This document shows, piece after piece, positions 1 through 9,086 of a stretch of 54,023 nucleotides of DNA (positions within the stretch are counted from its first letter, which is position 1; the number at the start of each line of letters is the position of its first letter). The notes under the pieces are model-generated. The model made no database searches and had not been told where the DNA came from. It worked only from the letters and a program-made list of their open reading frames with translations. Source of the stretch: BOG-1184 sp964651515 (GTDB lineage Bacteria; Fibrobacterota; Chitinivibrionia; Chitinivibrionales; Chitinispirillaceae); the NCBI GenBank assembly GCA_964651515.1, contig CAZYYB010000009.1, positions 1 through 54,023 on the forward strand. Direction: 5' to 3'. The position numbers were made by a program, and so were the translations under genes.

Positions 1-285
1 GCGAGGATTGATTTGCATACCGGAATTACGGTACCCTGCCGGGCCAGTCTTTTTGCTTCTTCGAGCGATGGAAATATCACATGCTGTCCTTACGATGAGG
101 GATGGTATTCAAAAAATATATCGTGACCTTTTCGAGACAAGAGGAATCGGGACGGCGGGTCCGTTCACGGGTCTTTTTTATATTTCGCATCGGGATTTGC
201 ACAAAAATGTCCTTAAATGGCGTCACGGATACATTCATGGGGCGGATTTCCCCGTATTTGACCCGTTGGCGCCGAAAGATCCTCA

Positions 286-301
286 TGGCACACCTCTTGC
301 A
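286..301 (+). promoter_or_regulatory. Sigma-54 (-24/-12) promoter of nifV-vnfA
   Basis: TGGCACA-N4-TTGCA, with GG and GC exactly 10 bases apart, matches the RpoN consensus TGGCACG-N4-TTGCA at all but one conserved base. It lies about 98 bases before the nifV start, so transcription should begin near 312. No perfect TGT-N10-ACA or GTTC-N6-GAAC activator site was found in the 285 bases upstream. The first 398 bases hold no convincing gene. Confidence 0.8.
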
Positions 302-398
302 AAAGATAGACTGATGCAACCCGTACCGTCCCGGGATTTCCGCGTAATATCGCGCAGGACGTGCAGGGCGGTCGCCCGGACCCGACGGAGAGATACCC

Positions 399-1583
399 AT
401 GATACGACACCTCACGAAAACACCCCGAACCGGGGGTTCGTTTCGTCAGCATCTCTCGATTGATCCTTTGCAACAGCCGTCACTGCTCGATACGACCCTG
501 CGGGACGGGGAACAGAGTCCGGGGCTTTACTTTACCAATAACGAAAAGGTGATCATTGCGAGGGCGCTGGATGAGCTGGGAGTCGGCATCATCGAGGCCG
601 GAATTCCCGGTATGGGTAAAGAAGAAAAAAATGTCTTTCGGAAACTCGTCGGGCTCAACCTTAAAGCCGAAATCCTCGCCTGGAACCGCCTCGCCATGGA
701 TGATGTCCGTTCCAGCCTGGAAGCGGGAGTACGTTCCATCCATGTCTCCGTTCCAACAAGCCCCCAGCAGCTCTCCCGAAAGATCGGCAGGGAGCCTTCC
801 TGGATTTTCCGGCGGATGGAAGAGGTCGTCGGATTTGCCGTTAGTGAAGGCCTCTCGGTCTCCCTGGGCGCCGAGGATGCATCCCGGACCGAAACGAATT
901 TCCTGAAATCCATCTTCCTTCATGCCGTTCAATTGGGAGTTACCCGTGTTCGCTATGCCGATACGCTGGGCATTCTGACTCCGGAAAAAACATCGCGGAC
1001 GATACGCGCCCTCACGCATTCGCTCGGCATTCCCCTCGATTTTCACGCCCATAACGACTTCGGTCTCGCAACCGCCAATGCATTGTCCGCCTGGAAGGCG
1101 GGGGCTTCGGTCATCTCCTGTTCCCTCCTGGGCCTTGGCGAACGGGCGGGCAATACGGCACTGGAAGAGTTCGTCGGCAATGCGCACTTCCTGGAGGGGA
1201 GGTTCCCGGATTTTGATTTCCCCCGGTTGCGGAAGCTTTGCGAGACGGTTTCGATTTTCTGCGGCCGGCCGATTGCTTCCCAGAAGCCGCTTTTCGGAAG
1301 CGAAGTATTCAACCATGAGTCGGGTATCCACGTCGACGGGCTCATAAAAGACCGTTTGAATTACGAGCTTTTCCCGCCCGAACGAGTGGGCGGGAAAAGC
1401 TCGATCATCGTCGGGAAACATTCCGGACGCTCGGCCCTTAAATACCTGGCATCGCTGCAGCATCATACGTTAACCGATCCTGAAGCGCAGGGATTTCTGA
1501 ATGCCCTTCGCACACGGATGGCAAGTCAAAAAGGAGTGAACGCCGACGGCCTTTTTGAAGCGTTTCTCCTGGAAAAATATTGA
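399..1583 (+). CDS. nifV: Homocitrate synthase NifV
   Basis: Condenses acetyl-CoA and 2-oxoglutarate to homocitrate, the organic ligand of nitrogenase cofactors (FeMo-co, FeV-co and FeFe-co). The 394-residue protein has the HMGL-like TIM-barrel signature LLDTTLRDGEQSPG near residue 30, the metal-binding HAHNDFG motif in mid-protein, GERAGN, and FNHESGIHVDG near residue 310, all typical of the isopropylmalate/homocitrate synthase family. The ATG has a GGAG about 8 bases upstream. A sigma-54 promoter precedes it, and the next gene overlaps its stop, so it forms an operon with the activator. Its place at the edge of a nitrogenase locus favours NifV over a leucine- or lysine-pathway enzyme. Having its own homocitrate supply fits a self-contained cofactor pathway. 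Confidence 0.9.
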   Translation: MIRHLTKTPRTGGSFRQHLSIDPLQQPSLLDTTLRDGEQSPGLYFTNNEKVIIARALDELGVGIIEAGIPGMGKEEKNVFRKLVGLNLKAEILAWNRLAMDDVRSSLEAGVRSIHVSVPTSPQQLSRKIGREPSWIFRRMEEVVGFAVSEGLSVSLGAEDASRTETNFLKSIFLHAVQLGVTRVRYADTLGILTPEKTSRTIRALTHSLGIPLDFHAHNDFGLATANALSAWKAGASVISCSLLGLGERAGNTALEEFVGNAHFLEGRFPDFDFPRLRKLCETVSIFCGRPIASQKPLFGSEVFNHESGIHVDGLIKDRLNYELFPPERVGGKSSIIVGKHSGRSALKYLASLQHHTLTDPEAQGFLNALRTRMASQKGVNADGLFEAFLLEKY

Positions 1584-3208
1584 GCCGATTCAACCGGTCC
1601 CTTAAAAATAAAATGACTATTCCGCGATTACATGACGGTGGCGATTCGACGGGCAGGACCGGGGTCCTGCCGCTCCTTTTCGAGATGGGGAGGACTATTA
1701 CAGAATGCAAAGACCTTCGTCAAACCATGGAGGTCCTTTTGAAGATCATGAAGGATCATATGGGCGTCGTCCGGGGCATGCTTACCCTGTATCATCGCAC
1801 GACCGGAAAAATTTTCGTTCATAAAAGCCTCGGGCTCACCGGTGAGGAAGAGGCCAGGGGGATCTACGATCTCGGTGAAGGCATTACGGGAAAGGTCGTC
1901 GAATCCGGCAAGCCCATCGTGGTTCCTAAAATCCGGGACGACCCCAATTTCCTCGGCAGGACGCATACCCGCGACGAGGAGGGGCTGGACTACTCGTTCC
2001 TCTGCATACCGATTTTGCGGGGACGGAATGTCCTGGGCACCATCAGCATCGAAAAACCCTATACCGATTCCCGCGGCCTCGGCGAGGATGTCGAGTTTTT
2101 GACCTTTATCACCGCGATCATCGCGCAGGCGGTTGAACTGTACCTGCTCGAAAACGAGGAAAAGGTTTTCTGGGAAAACGAAAACCGACGACTCCAGGAG
2201 GCCCTGAAGGAAAAATTCCATCCTTCAAACATCATCGGGAACTCTCCGCCCATGCGTGAAGTTTATTCCCTGATTGAAAAAATCGCCAAAACCCGCGTGA
2301 CCGCTCTCATTCTGGGCGAAAGCGGGGTAGGCAAGGAACTGGTTGCCAATGCCCTGCATTACAACAGCGCCTGCGCCGAAGGCCCTTTCATTAAATTCAA
2401 CTGCGCGGCGCTTCCCGAAAGCATTATCGAAAGCGAGCTCTTCGGCCACGAAAAAGGTTCATTTACCGGCGCCGATTCCCTGCGCAAAGGACGATTCGAA
2501 GAGGCCGACGGGGGAAGCATCCTGCTCGACGAAGTCGGCGAACTTTCGCCTGCCATGCAGGCCAAGCTCCTGCGGGTTCTCCAGGAACGGACCTTTGAAA
2601 GGGTCGGGGGGAACAAACCCATCGGCGTCAACATTCGCATCATCGCGGCGACCAACCGCGATCTCATGAAAATGGTTGCCGACGGACGATTCCGCGAGGA
2701 CCTTTACTACCGCCTCAATGTATTTCCCGTCACCCTTCCGCCCTTGCGCGACCGGGGGAGCGACATTATCATGCTTTCCGATTATTTCGTCCTCAAGTTT
2801 GCAAAAGAGAACAACAAGCGGGTCAAAAGAATTTCCACGCCCGCACTCCAGATGCTGATGAATTATTCGTGGCCGGGAAACGTCCGGGAGCTCCGGAATG
2901 TCATGGAACGCGCCATTATCCTCTGCGAAGACGAGGTTATTCACGGGTATAACCTGCCTCCTTCCCTGCAGGACGCCACCATTTCGGGTACCGGCGAACG
3001 GTCCAAACTCGAACAGAAGGTCGAGGCCGTCGAATACGAATATATCGTCGAAGCGCTTAAAAATTCCGGGGGCAGCGTTACCGATGCGGCGAAGGACCTC
3101 GGCATGACGAGGCGGATGCTGAGCCTGAGATTAACCAAATACAAAATAACGTACAAAAAATTCAGGGGATTGCAACCACGAACGCCCGACGGGGCGGCGG
3201 CTTCGTAA
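1580..3208 (+). CDS. vnfA: VnfA/NifA-type sigma-54-dependent transcriptional activator
   Basis: Enhancer-binding protein predicted to open RpoN promoters of this locus. Domains: GAF at about residues 30-190, AAA+ ATPase at about 217-445 (Walker A GESGVGKE at 246-253, sigma-54 contact loop GSFTGA at 293-298, Walker B ILLDEVG), and a C-terminal Fis-type helix-turn-helix near 495-525. The GAF domain and linker read more like Azotobacter VnfA, as I recall it, than like Mo-type NifA. The N-terminal cysteine cluster of Azotobacter VnfA is absent, as is the cysteine-rich interdomain linker of oxygen-sensitive rhizobial NifA. The start is a TTG overlapping the nifV stop, with a weak GGA upstream; an in-frame ATG at 1613 would remove 11 residues. 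A nifA-type name is equally defensible. Confidence 0.85.
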   Translation: MSRFNRSLKNKMTIPRLHDGGDSTGRTGVLPLLFEMGRTITECKDLRQTMEVLLKIMKDHMGVVRGMLTLYHRTTGKIFVHKSLGLTGEEEARGIYDLGEGITGKVVESGKPIVVPKIRDDPNFLGRTHTRDEEGLDYSFLCIPILRGRNVLGTISIEKPYTDSRGLGEDVEFLTFITAIIAQAVELYLLENEEKVFWENENRRLQEALKEKFHPSNIIGNSPPMREVYSLIEKIAKTRVTALILGESGVGKELVANALHYNSACAEGPFIKFNCAALPESIIESELFGHEKGSFTGADSLRKGRFEEADGGSILLDEVGELSPAMQAKLLRVLQERTFERVGGNKPIGVNIRIIAATNRDLMKMVADGRFREDLYYRLNVFPVTLPPLRDRGSDIIMLSDYFVLKFAKENNKRVKRISTPALQMLMNYSWPGNVRELRNVMERAIILCEDEVIHGYNLPPSLQDATISGTGERSKLEQKVEAVEYEYIVEALKNSGGSVTDAAKDLGMTRRMLSLRLTKYKITYKKFRGLQPRTPDGAAAS

Positions 3209-3235
3209 CGGGGCACCGGCACGCGGCTTTCCTTA

Positions 3236-3251
3236 CGGCAAATAATTGCCG
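3236..3251. terminator. Intergenic hairpin between convergent vnfA and anfO
   Basis: CGGCAA-ATAA-TTGCCG is a perfect 6-bp stem with a 4-base loop, sitting between two converging genes. Neither side has a run of T, so it may be a weak bidirectional terminator or an RNA 3'-end stabiliser. Confidence 0.35.
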
Positions 3252-3260
3252 GATTCGCTT

Positions 3261-3878
3261 TCAGGGGAGCGGCAGAACGATTATTGTTACCCCGCCGCCG
3301 GGGTGACCGGGAGTACCGGTTTCGGCGCGCATGTTAAGGCGTGCCAGCTCGCCGGGAAGCCAGCGGGGAGGATGATCGCAGAGAATTTCAAGTTTTTGGA
3401 ACGCCGTTGTCGCCAGAAACGGGATCAGAACCTGCCGGGAAGTCAGGCCGGGGTCGCTGCCCAGGACCTCGGTAAGATTGATATGGTAAAGGCCGTCGCG
3501 GATATCGCCCACCGGGAGCGGCGTCGGTTTCGGCCTGCCGGCGGCTTCGGCGGCCTCCCGTTCTTTCTGCGCCACGAAATCGAGCCGTTCGATAACCGAG
3601 CCTTCCGCTTTCCAGATATTGAAGCCCATTCCCTCCAGAATGGTGTAGGGAATGCCCTTGACCTCTCCCGCCAGGAAGACCTTGCACTCTTCCAGGTGCG
3701 CCGCCATCGCCTTGAGCCGCATGCGCACTTCGGCGAGATGCATCCCGACCCGCAGTGCAAGCGCCAGTTCCTTGCGCCGCACCCAGGTCCCCGCGGCCCG
3801 TTCGTAAAGGCAAACGCACCCGGGTTCGTAAAAATTGGCCACCTTCCCGCCATCATCGACATAGCTTGCTATTTTCAT
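3261..3878 (-). CDS. anfO: AnfO-family alternative-nitrogenase accessory protein
   Basis: A 205-residue soluble protein. Its N-terminus (MKIASYVDDGGKVANFYEPG) and the later GMGFNIW segment resemble AnfO, a protein encoded just downstream of Fe-only nitrogenase structural genes and linked to their function; its biochemical role is not settled. The ATG at 3878 was chosen over an upstream in-frame start because AAGGAG lies 7 bases before it and because the family begins here. It overlaps the stop of the preceding N-like gene as ATGA, which implies translational coupling. It is the last gene of the operon. Its C-terminal 40 residues are proline- and glycine-rich and look poorly conserved. An AnfO beside V-type structural genes is a mild oddity. 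Confidence 0.65.
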   Translation of the reverse strand: MKIASYVDDGGKVANFYEPGCVCLYERAAGTWVRRKELALALRVGMHLAEVRMRLKAMAAHLEECKVFLAGEVKGIPYTILEGMGFNIWKAEGSVIERLDFVAQKEREAAEAAGRPKPTPLPVGDIRDGLYHINLTEVLGSDPGLTSRQVLIPFLATTAFQKLEILCDHPPRWLPGELARLNMRAETGTPGHPGGGVTIIVLPLP

Positions 3879-5341
3879 AGCGCTCCTTTTCCGCCCGGTT
3901 GGGCGAATTGTTCCCCTGCAATCTTCCGGGATCGGAATGAGGCCTCCCAATCGTTCCCGATCACCTCTAACAGGTTCAACAGGCCATCATAGCCGAAATA
4001 GGCCCGGTCGATATAGCGATCCCGGTTTGTCGGCGAAAGGGCATCAAAGGACAGTTTAATCCCCTGTTCTTCGGCGATATATTTCTCCCACGACGACCCG
4101 AACACGGCATCCACCGCGACGGTTTTTAAAGCGGACGTGATCTTCCACCCGTCGGCGGCAAATACCACCCTGGGGTGAATCCCGAGCTCCGCCAGCTCGC
4201 TTTCGAGAATTTTCCTCGCCTGCGGAGAATCGCTTCGGAAAAGAAGCAGTTCAGGAATCATTTCCAGCTCCTGAAAGAGCGTCCGCACCAGCGGAATGCC
4301 GATCGTGCAGTCGGCCGATAGCGCTACCCGGCAATTGCGGTAGCGGGGAATGATCATGAGGCCGCGTTTCCGCAGAATATCCTGCACGCGGGCTTCGCCC
4401 GCCGCGACGATCTCCCCGGCCTTGTTTTCCGCGTGGAAGACCGAACCCAGGGCCCGCAGCCACCGGCCGGTATTTTCGATACCGACCGGAAGCGGTAAAT
4501 CGCCCAGAATCAGCGGGACCCCGGCTCCCTCCAGCTTTTTTGCAAAGGAGAATCCGGCATCGTGACTCAGGAGGATGTCGGCATCCGCTCCGGTTGCCCG
4601 GGATAGCTCTTCGAGGGAAACATCCTTCGGCACCAGGGCGCCCACGGACACTCCCAGGTGCATTAACACCGTCTTCACCCATTCGGCATCCGCCCACCAG
4701 GTGGGATTAAGATTTGCCTGGGGCAGCAACAGGTTTACCGTCGGTCGCCTCGTTTTCACCGCTACCCTATGTTCCGGCAATACCCGGATTGTATCGGGGG
4801 CACCCTTTTCCTGACGGTCAACCGGATCCCGGCCGGGTTCCTGCGCCATAACTTCCGGGAATACCTCCGGCGACAGGAACGGCAGGAGGATGGAAAGCCC
4901 GAGGTTCATCCCGTCGTAGGAATCCCCATGGAACCCGCCCGCCATGACCGGAATGAGCCGGGCTTTCACCCGACCGTGCAGACTGCGGCACACGGCGGAC
5001 AGATCTTCCCCGATTATATCGGCGGCACAGGTCCCCACCACAAAAAGGACCTTCGTCTGAAAGGCGGCGTCGGCCTGGAGAATAAGGTCCTGCAGCTTCT
5101 GCGTCGCTCCCATGATGATATCCGTCTCGAACAGGCGGCTGCAGGCAATCCTTCGTTTGGTAAAATCAATCTCATGGGCATCGTAAGCGCCGGCCACGGT
5201 AGCCGAACAGCCTTGCGGCGAATGGATGACCACCGCCGCATCCCTGATCCCGGCGATAATATTCGCCACCCCTTCCAAAGCGCACGAGGTCAAAGGATCC
5301 TTTGAATTCCCGCAGTGCTCGAAGCTCAGTTCATGCAGCAT
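3875..5341 (-). CDS. NifN-like nitrogenase cofactor scaffold subunit
   Basis: A 488-residue member of the nitrogenase component 1 family (NifD/K/E/N). It keeps the family's three cofactor-region cysteines in context: LTSCALEG near the N-terminus, HSPQGCSAT about 28 residues later, and GTCAADIIGEDL near residue 115. It is expected to pair with the E-like protein encoded upstream and to mature the NifB-derived cluster before transfer to VnfD. Assignment to N rather than E rests on gene order (E before N) and is not certain, because both proteins diverge from classical NifE/NifN. The start at 5341 (MLHELSFEH) overlaps the end of the E-like gene by 16 bases, and a longer in-frame start at 5380 is possible. 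Confidence 0.65.
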   Translation of the reverse strand: MLHELSFEHCGNSKDPLTSCALEGVANIIAGIRDAAVVIHSPQGCSATVAGAYDAHEIDFTKRRIACSRLFETDIIMGATQKLQDLILQADAAFQTKVLFVVGTCAADIIGEDLSAVCRSLHGRVKARLIPVMAGGFHGDSYDGMNLGLSILLPFLSPEVFPEVMAQEPGRDPVDRQEKGAPDTIRVLPEHRVAVKTRRPTVNLLLPQANLNPTWWADAEWVKTVLMHLGVSVGALVPKDVSLEELSRATGADADILLSHDAGFSFAKKLEGAGVPLILGDLPLPVGIENTGRWLRALGSVFHAENKAGEIVAAGEARVQDILRKRGLMIIPRYRNCRVALSADCTIGIPLVRTLFQELEMIPELLLFRSDSPQARKILESELAELGIHPRVVFAADGWKITSALKTVAVDAVFGSSWEKYIAEEQGIKLSFDALSPTNRDRYIDRAYFGYDGLLNLLEVIGNDWEASFRSRKIAGEQFAQPGGKGAL

Positions 5342-6885
5342 TGCGAGCCCCTTTTCCGTCCGGGAGCATACATCGTGCAATCAGGCATGTTCGATGCGAG
5401 TTTCGGCGTCAGCGACCGGGCGGAATTCAACCCCGCATTATCGGGGAAAACGACTTTTTTCATCAGGCGGCTTCGGGGCCGGAAAGCGTAGTCCAGGGCG
5501 GTTTTAATGCATTGAGCGACCTTGAGCGCTCCCCGGTAACCGAATCGGGGCCGGTTTAAAATCGCGTTTAAATCGACCAGCGGCAGATGCGGAAAACTCA
5601 ACGAAGAGCCGAAATACACGGTACCGAGCGGATCGAGGTCCCCTAAAAAGGCAAGCAGCTCATCCTCCGTCTGTTGCATCGACTCGTATTTCCCGAACGC
5701 CAGGGTTCCCCCGGTTATCAGGATTTCCGGATCGAGCCCCGTTTCGAGAAGGTAATCGATACTTGTCTCGCGCGCTTCCGTGCTCCAGGGATGGAAGTTA
5801 TAGATAATGGCGCGCATGCCGAAATCCCGTTCGAGCATATGGGCCACGGAGAGCGATTTAATCGCGTCGTGCCCCTCGATAATCGCCGTTTTACCGGTAA
5901 GATGGGAACGGACCTCTTCAAATTCCTCTTTTATGGCACCGTATTCTCGTTCCATCAATGCCCCGGCTTCGGCTTCCATGCCGAGCGGTTTCGCCGTTTC
6001 CGAAAGCCATTTCACGGTTGCGGCAATACCGTAGGGAAGGATGGTGGAGTTCAGCGGGGTCCCGAACTCCTCCAGCATGGCCATGCCGACCGCGTATCCC
6101 ACATCGAGGCAGAGGGTACAATTGACCGCAACGCCGGGCGCCCTTTTCAGCTCCTCCATGGAGCAATTTCCCGCAATGACGGCATTGACCCGGGCGCCCA
6201 TCGCCTCGATAAGCCGCACGAGCTCCTTCACGTCGGTGTCGACCTCGGTTCGCTCCGGTCCCATCTTCCCGCCGATGATGTTGACCGATTGTGCAAGGGC
6301 CGCCTTCGTCTCGCTGGTCGGCGGATCCATGAGCTTCACCAGTTCTTTAAACACCAGGTCGAACCCGCTCCTGAACTCTCCGGCAAAACCTTCGCAATGT
6401 ATCGGAAGCATCCTGGCGTTGATTTCGCCGTTCATCTTTTCGACGACGGCATCGACATTGTCGCCGATGATTCCGGCCGCGCAACTGGTGGCGACGAAGA
6501 TCACCTCGGGACGGTATTTCGCTTCCACTTCCCGTAAGGCGCTCCGCAACTCCTTTTCGCCGCCGTAAATAACACGGGTCTGGTCGATCCCGGTGCTGAT
6601 CACCGGTTCGTACGGGGAACCGCTGTTACGGCTGTTGGTCAGCTTGTATGCCTGCTTTACCCCAAAGGCGCAGCCTGCCGGACCATGCGCGATGACGACC
6701 GAATTGCGGATACCGCTTAAAATCTTCATTGCGGTCCAGAATTTACAGGGTCGCGTGTGGCTGCCCTGCAGGGTGGTCTTGATTGTGCCTTCCTTGGCCA
6801 GCCGATACAGTTCGCCCAGCCGGCCATGGAACACGACACGGTCGGCAATCGGGGAGACCTGTGTAACGGGAACTTCTGGGAGCAT
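5326..6885 (-). CDS. NifE-like nitrogenase cofactor scaffold subunit
   Basis: A 519-residue nitrogenase component 1 family protein, longer than the usual 450-480 for NifE. Cysteines in RPCKFW, HGPAGCAFG and VATSCAAGIIGD occupy the three conserved cluster-ligand positions, and AVNCTLCLDVGYAVG sits where other members hold a cofactor-ligating cysteine. It is predicted to form an alpha2beta2 scaffold with the N-like partner for building FeV-co or FeFe-co. The ATG at 6885 has GGAGG 8 bases upstream and was preferred to the start 20 codons earlier. The C-terminal 50 residues (from about PRSRLMKK) extend beyond the family core and overlap the next gene. Other nitrogenase-like enzymes are possible, but operon context favours a scaffold. 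Confidence 0.65.
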   Translation of the reverse strand: MLPEVPVTQVSPIADRVVFHGRLGELYRLAKEGTIKTTLQGSHTRPCKFWTAMKILSGIRNSVVIAHGPAGCAFGVKQAYKLTNSRNSGSPYEPVISTGIDQTRVIYGGEKELRSALREVEAKYRPEVIFVATSCAAGIIGDNVDAVVEKMNGEINARMLPIHCEGFAGEFRSGFDLVFKELVKLMDPPTSETKAALAQSVNIIGGKMGPERTEVDTDVKELVRLIEAMGARVNAVIAGNCSMEELKRAPGVAVNCTLCLDVGYAVGMAMLEEFGTPLNSTILPYGIAATVKWLSETAKPLGMEAEAGALMEREYGAIKEEFEEVRSHLTGKTAIIEGHDAIKSLSVAHMLERDFGMRAIIYNFHPWSTEARETSIDYLLETGLDPEILITGGTLAFGKYESMQQTEDELLAFLGDLDPLGTVYFGSSLSFPHLPLVDLNAILNRPRFGYRGALKVAQCIKTALDYAFRPRSRLMKKVVFPDNAGLNSARSLTPKLASNMPDCTMYAPGRKRGSQCCMN

Positions 6886-6949
6886 AACAAACCTCCGGTC
6901 GTATGGAAACGGCACTATTCGTGCCCGGATCTGCGGATCCCGCATCGGG

Positions 6950-7618
6950 CTACACTAAAACGCACGAAACGCCTCCCACGACGGCACCCGTGAAGGCGGC
7001 AAAGGCATATTTCCAGAGAACCGGCCGCATGGATTTATTATTATCGGCGATAATCCTGCCGACAAGCCGACAAACGACAAAAAAGATGACCCCCACGCCA
7101 AGGGTCATGACCGGTCGTTGGACGCCTGCCGGAATCGGCAGAAGAGCACCCAGCGGGATAAGGAGCGCAACACCGGCGGCGATAAGGAACCTCGTTCTGT
7201 CCCGGTACCCCTCAAGAAGCGAGAACGAGACCATCCCTTCGGGCACTTTATGCAGGAGAAAGCCGATAACAAGGATCGGCGACAGCGCGCTCATACCCGC
7301 AATGATCACGCCTTCCCCGAAATTATGGAAGCCTATTCCCGCCGTTGCCGCAAGATTTCCCCAGCGCTTCCCGAGATGCTCGATGCAGAACGCCAAGGCG
7401 GCACCCGCCAGGCAGCATGCGATACCCATGGGCAAGCGCTTCGGGCAGTACAGGTCGACGTCGGGAAGGATATCCATGATGATAACCATGATGATAAAGC
7501 CGAGCCCCAGGCAGGACAGGAATAAACGCGTCGAGCTTTTTGCGGTCTTAAAAAAAACAATCGCTCCCAGTAATTCTGCAACCGTCGCCATCGCTACGGT
7601 CATACCGTGGATCCCCAT
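6950..7618 (-). CDS. ZIP-family divalent metal transporter inside the nitrogenase operon
   Basis: A 222-residue, very hydrophobic inner-membrane protein with about seven or eight transmembrane segments. Two hallmark ZIP motifs are visible: GIGFHNFGEG in one helix and LLHKVPEGM in the next, which form the binuclear metal site of ZupT/ZIP importers of zinc, iron and manganese. It has a good Shine-Dalgarno (GAGGAGGG) and sits 50 bases after vnfK and 64 before the E-like gene on the same strand, so it is almost certainly co-transcribed with the nitrogenase. Ferrous iron for cofactor synthesis is the simplest cargo; another metal is possible. I know of no standard nif, vnf or anf operon with a ZIP gene at this place. 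Confidence 0.85.
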   Translation of the reverse strand: MGIHGMTVAMATVAELLGAIVFFKTAKSSTRLFLSCLGLGFIIMVIIMDILPDVDLYCPKRLPMGIACCLAGAALAFCIEHLGKRWGNLAATAGIGFHNFGEGVIIAGMSALSPILVIGFLLHKVPEGMVSFSLLEGYRDRTRFLIAAGVALLIPLGALLPIPAGVQRPVMTLGVGVIFFVVCRLVGRIIADNNKSMRPVLWKYAFAAFTGAVVGGVSCVLV

Positions 7619-7668
7619 AAAACCCTCCTCAAGTAAAGATTGGTAAGTTCAGTTGTCCACTATCGGTC

Positions 7669-9054
7669 TTACCAGACATTAAGCAGCCAGTCCTTATTTT
7701 TCCTGTATTCCATATCCGCAAAAAAAGTGTTGGCAATCATCTCGCCAAGCCACAGGGCTCCGGCATACCCGATGACCGGATGTCGGTACAGGCCGGCCCG
7801 GTCAAAGGTTGGAAAGCCGACGCGCACCATCGGGATGTTGTTGTCAATAGCTACCCACCTGCCCTTGGAATGGCCCATGATCAAATCGAGCTCGATCTTC
7901 CCGCTCTTGATCCGGTTCTCCAGCTCCCACAAATCTGCATTGGTCACCACCTTGATCTCATAATCGACCGCATCCTGGAGCTCCCCGATGCGGGGATCCT
8001 TTATATACTGCGCGTTATCGTCGCCGATCAGGAGGAACACCGGCCGCAGTTCCACCTCAATGCAGAACCGGGCCATGGCCAGGACCATATCGGCACTGCC
8101 GTAAATTGCAACTTTCTTGTCTGCGAAAAACATGTGGGCAAGATCGGCAAGGCCGTCCAGTACCACTCCCCGTTCCCTGACCAGCGATTCGGGAATTTCC
8201 TTACCGGTCAGCCTGGACAGCTGTTCGAGGAAAAGGTCGGTGTTCCTGATGCCGACGGGCATGGGGGTCGTCACATGCGGCACATCGAACTCCTCTTTCA
8301 GGTAAGCCCCCGTACTTGCCCCCTCGTAACGCGCCAGGGTGATGGTGGCACGGGCGTTTGCGCTATCCTGTATGTCCTCCACCGTGGTATTACCGTGGGC
8401 GAAAGACGATTTATCGGGCATCATGGGGGAGTCGAAGGTTTCGGTATCGAAGAAAACCGTCGCTTCAGCATTCATTTCCCGGAGATAATGCTTGATCTCC
8501 TTTACATCGCCGGGGTTGACCCACCCGGTAAAGATATTGATCTTGTCGGACGGGGTCCCTTTCTTCGCCATGGCGGCGACGATGGCCTGTACGGCCACGT
8601 TGTACCCGCTGATCTGGCTCCCGACGAAACTCGGGGAGTGAATGGGAACCAGGTGTATCTTCCGGTCCGGGTAGGCGATCTTGAGCTTCCGGTTAATCTT
8701 GGTAACCGCGCCGTCGATGTCGTCGCCGATGACCTCGGTCGAGCATGTCGTAATTATTGGAATCACCCGGAGATGCGGATAGCGCTGCGCGAGAGCGTCG
8801 ACCGCCTCCTCGACCCGCTTTATGGCGCCGAACACCGCCGCATCCTCGTGAACGGACGACGAAGCGATATCGAAATTCTCCTTGAAATGCTGCGCGAATA
8901 AAAGGCGCACGAACATGCTGCACCCCTGGCCGCCATGCACCAATGGAATGCAGTCCTTGATCCCGATGCCGGCGAACTGCGCTCCCGCCGGCTGGCAGGT
9001 AAAAATCGGGTTGATGACGCCGACCCTCTCTTTTTCCTTCACGGTACAGGTCAT
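7669..9054 (-). CDS. vnfK: Vanadium-type (VnfK/AnfK) dinitrogenase beta subunit
   Basis: Beta subunit of the alternative dinitrogenase, which shares the P-cluster with VnfD. The 461-residue protein has P-cluster cysteines at 20 (FTCQPAGAQF), 45 (GGQGCSMF) and 104 (TTCSTEVIGDD). Much of the sequence, such as AGIGIKDCIPLVHGGQGC, ESLVRERG and DLIMGHSKGR, reads like VnfK as I recall it, whereas the short N-terminus (MTCTVKEKERVG) resembles AnfK and is about 11 residues shorter than Azotobacter VnfK. The N-terminal extension of Mo-type NifK is absent. The ATG has AAAGGA 7 bases upstream. It follows vnfG by 32 bases. Confidence 0.85.
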   Translation of the reverse strand: MTCTVKEKERVGVINPIFTCQPAGAQFAGIGIKDCIPLVHGGQGCSMFVRLLFAQHFKENFDIASSSVHEDAAVFGAIKRVEEAVDALAQRYPHLRVIPIITTCSTEVIGDDIDGAVTKINRKLKIAYPDRKIHLVPIHSPSFVGSQISGYNVAVQAIVAAMAKKGTPSDKINIFTGWVNPGDVKEIKHYLREMNAEATVFFDTETFDSPMMPDKSSFAHGNTTVEDIQDSANARATITLARYEGASTGAYLKEEFDVPHVTTPMPVGIRNTDLFLEQLSRLTGKEIPESLVRERGVVLDGLADLAHMFFADKKVAIYGSADMVLAMARFCIEVELRPVFLLIGDDNAQYIKDPRIGELQDAVDYEIKVVTNADLWELENRIKSGKIELDLIMGHSKGRWVAIDNNIPMVRVGFPTFDRAGLYRHPVIGYAGALWLGEMIANTFFADMEYRKNKDWLLNVW

Positions 9055-9086
9055 TTTTTATCCTTTCTCACTGGTCCCGGTCATGG

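Noticed and set aside
1..398. An open frame from 8 to 463 as an extra gene before nifV.
   Set aside because: It runs through the sigma-54 promoter and into nifV in another frame, and its sequence has no protein-like pattern or ribosome site.
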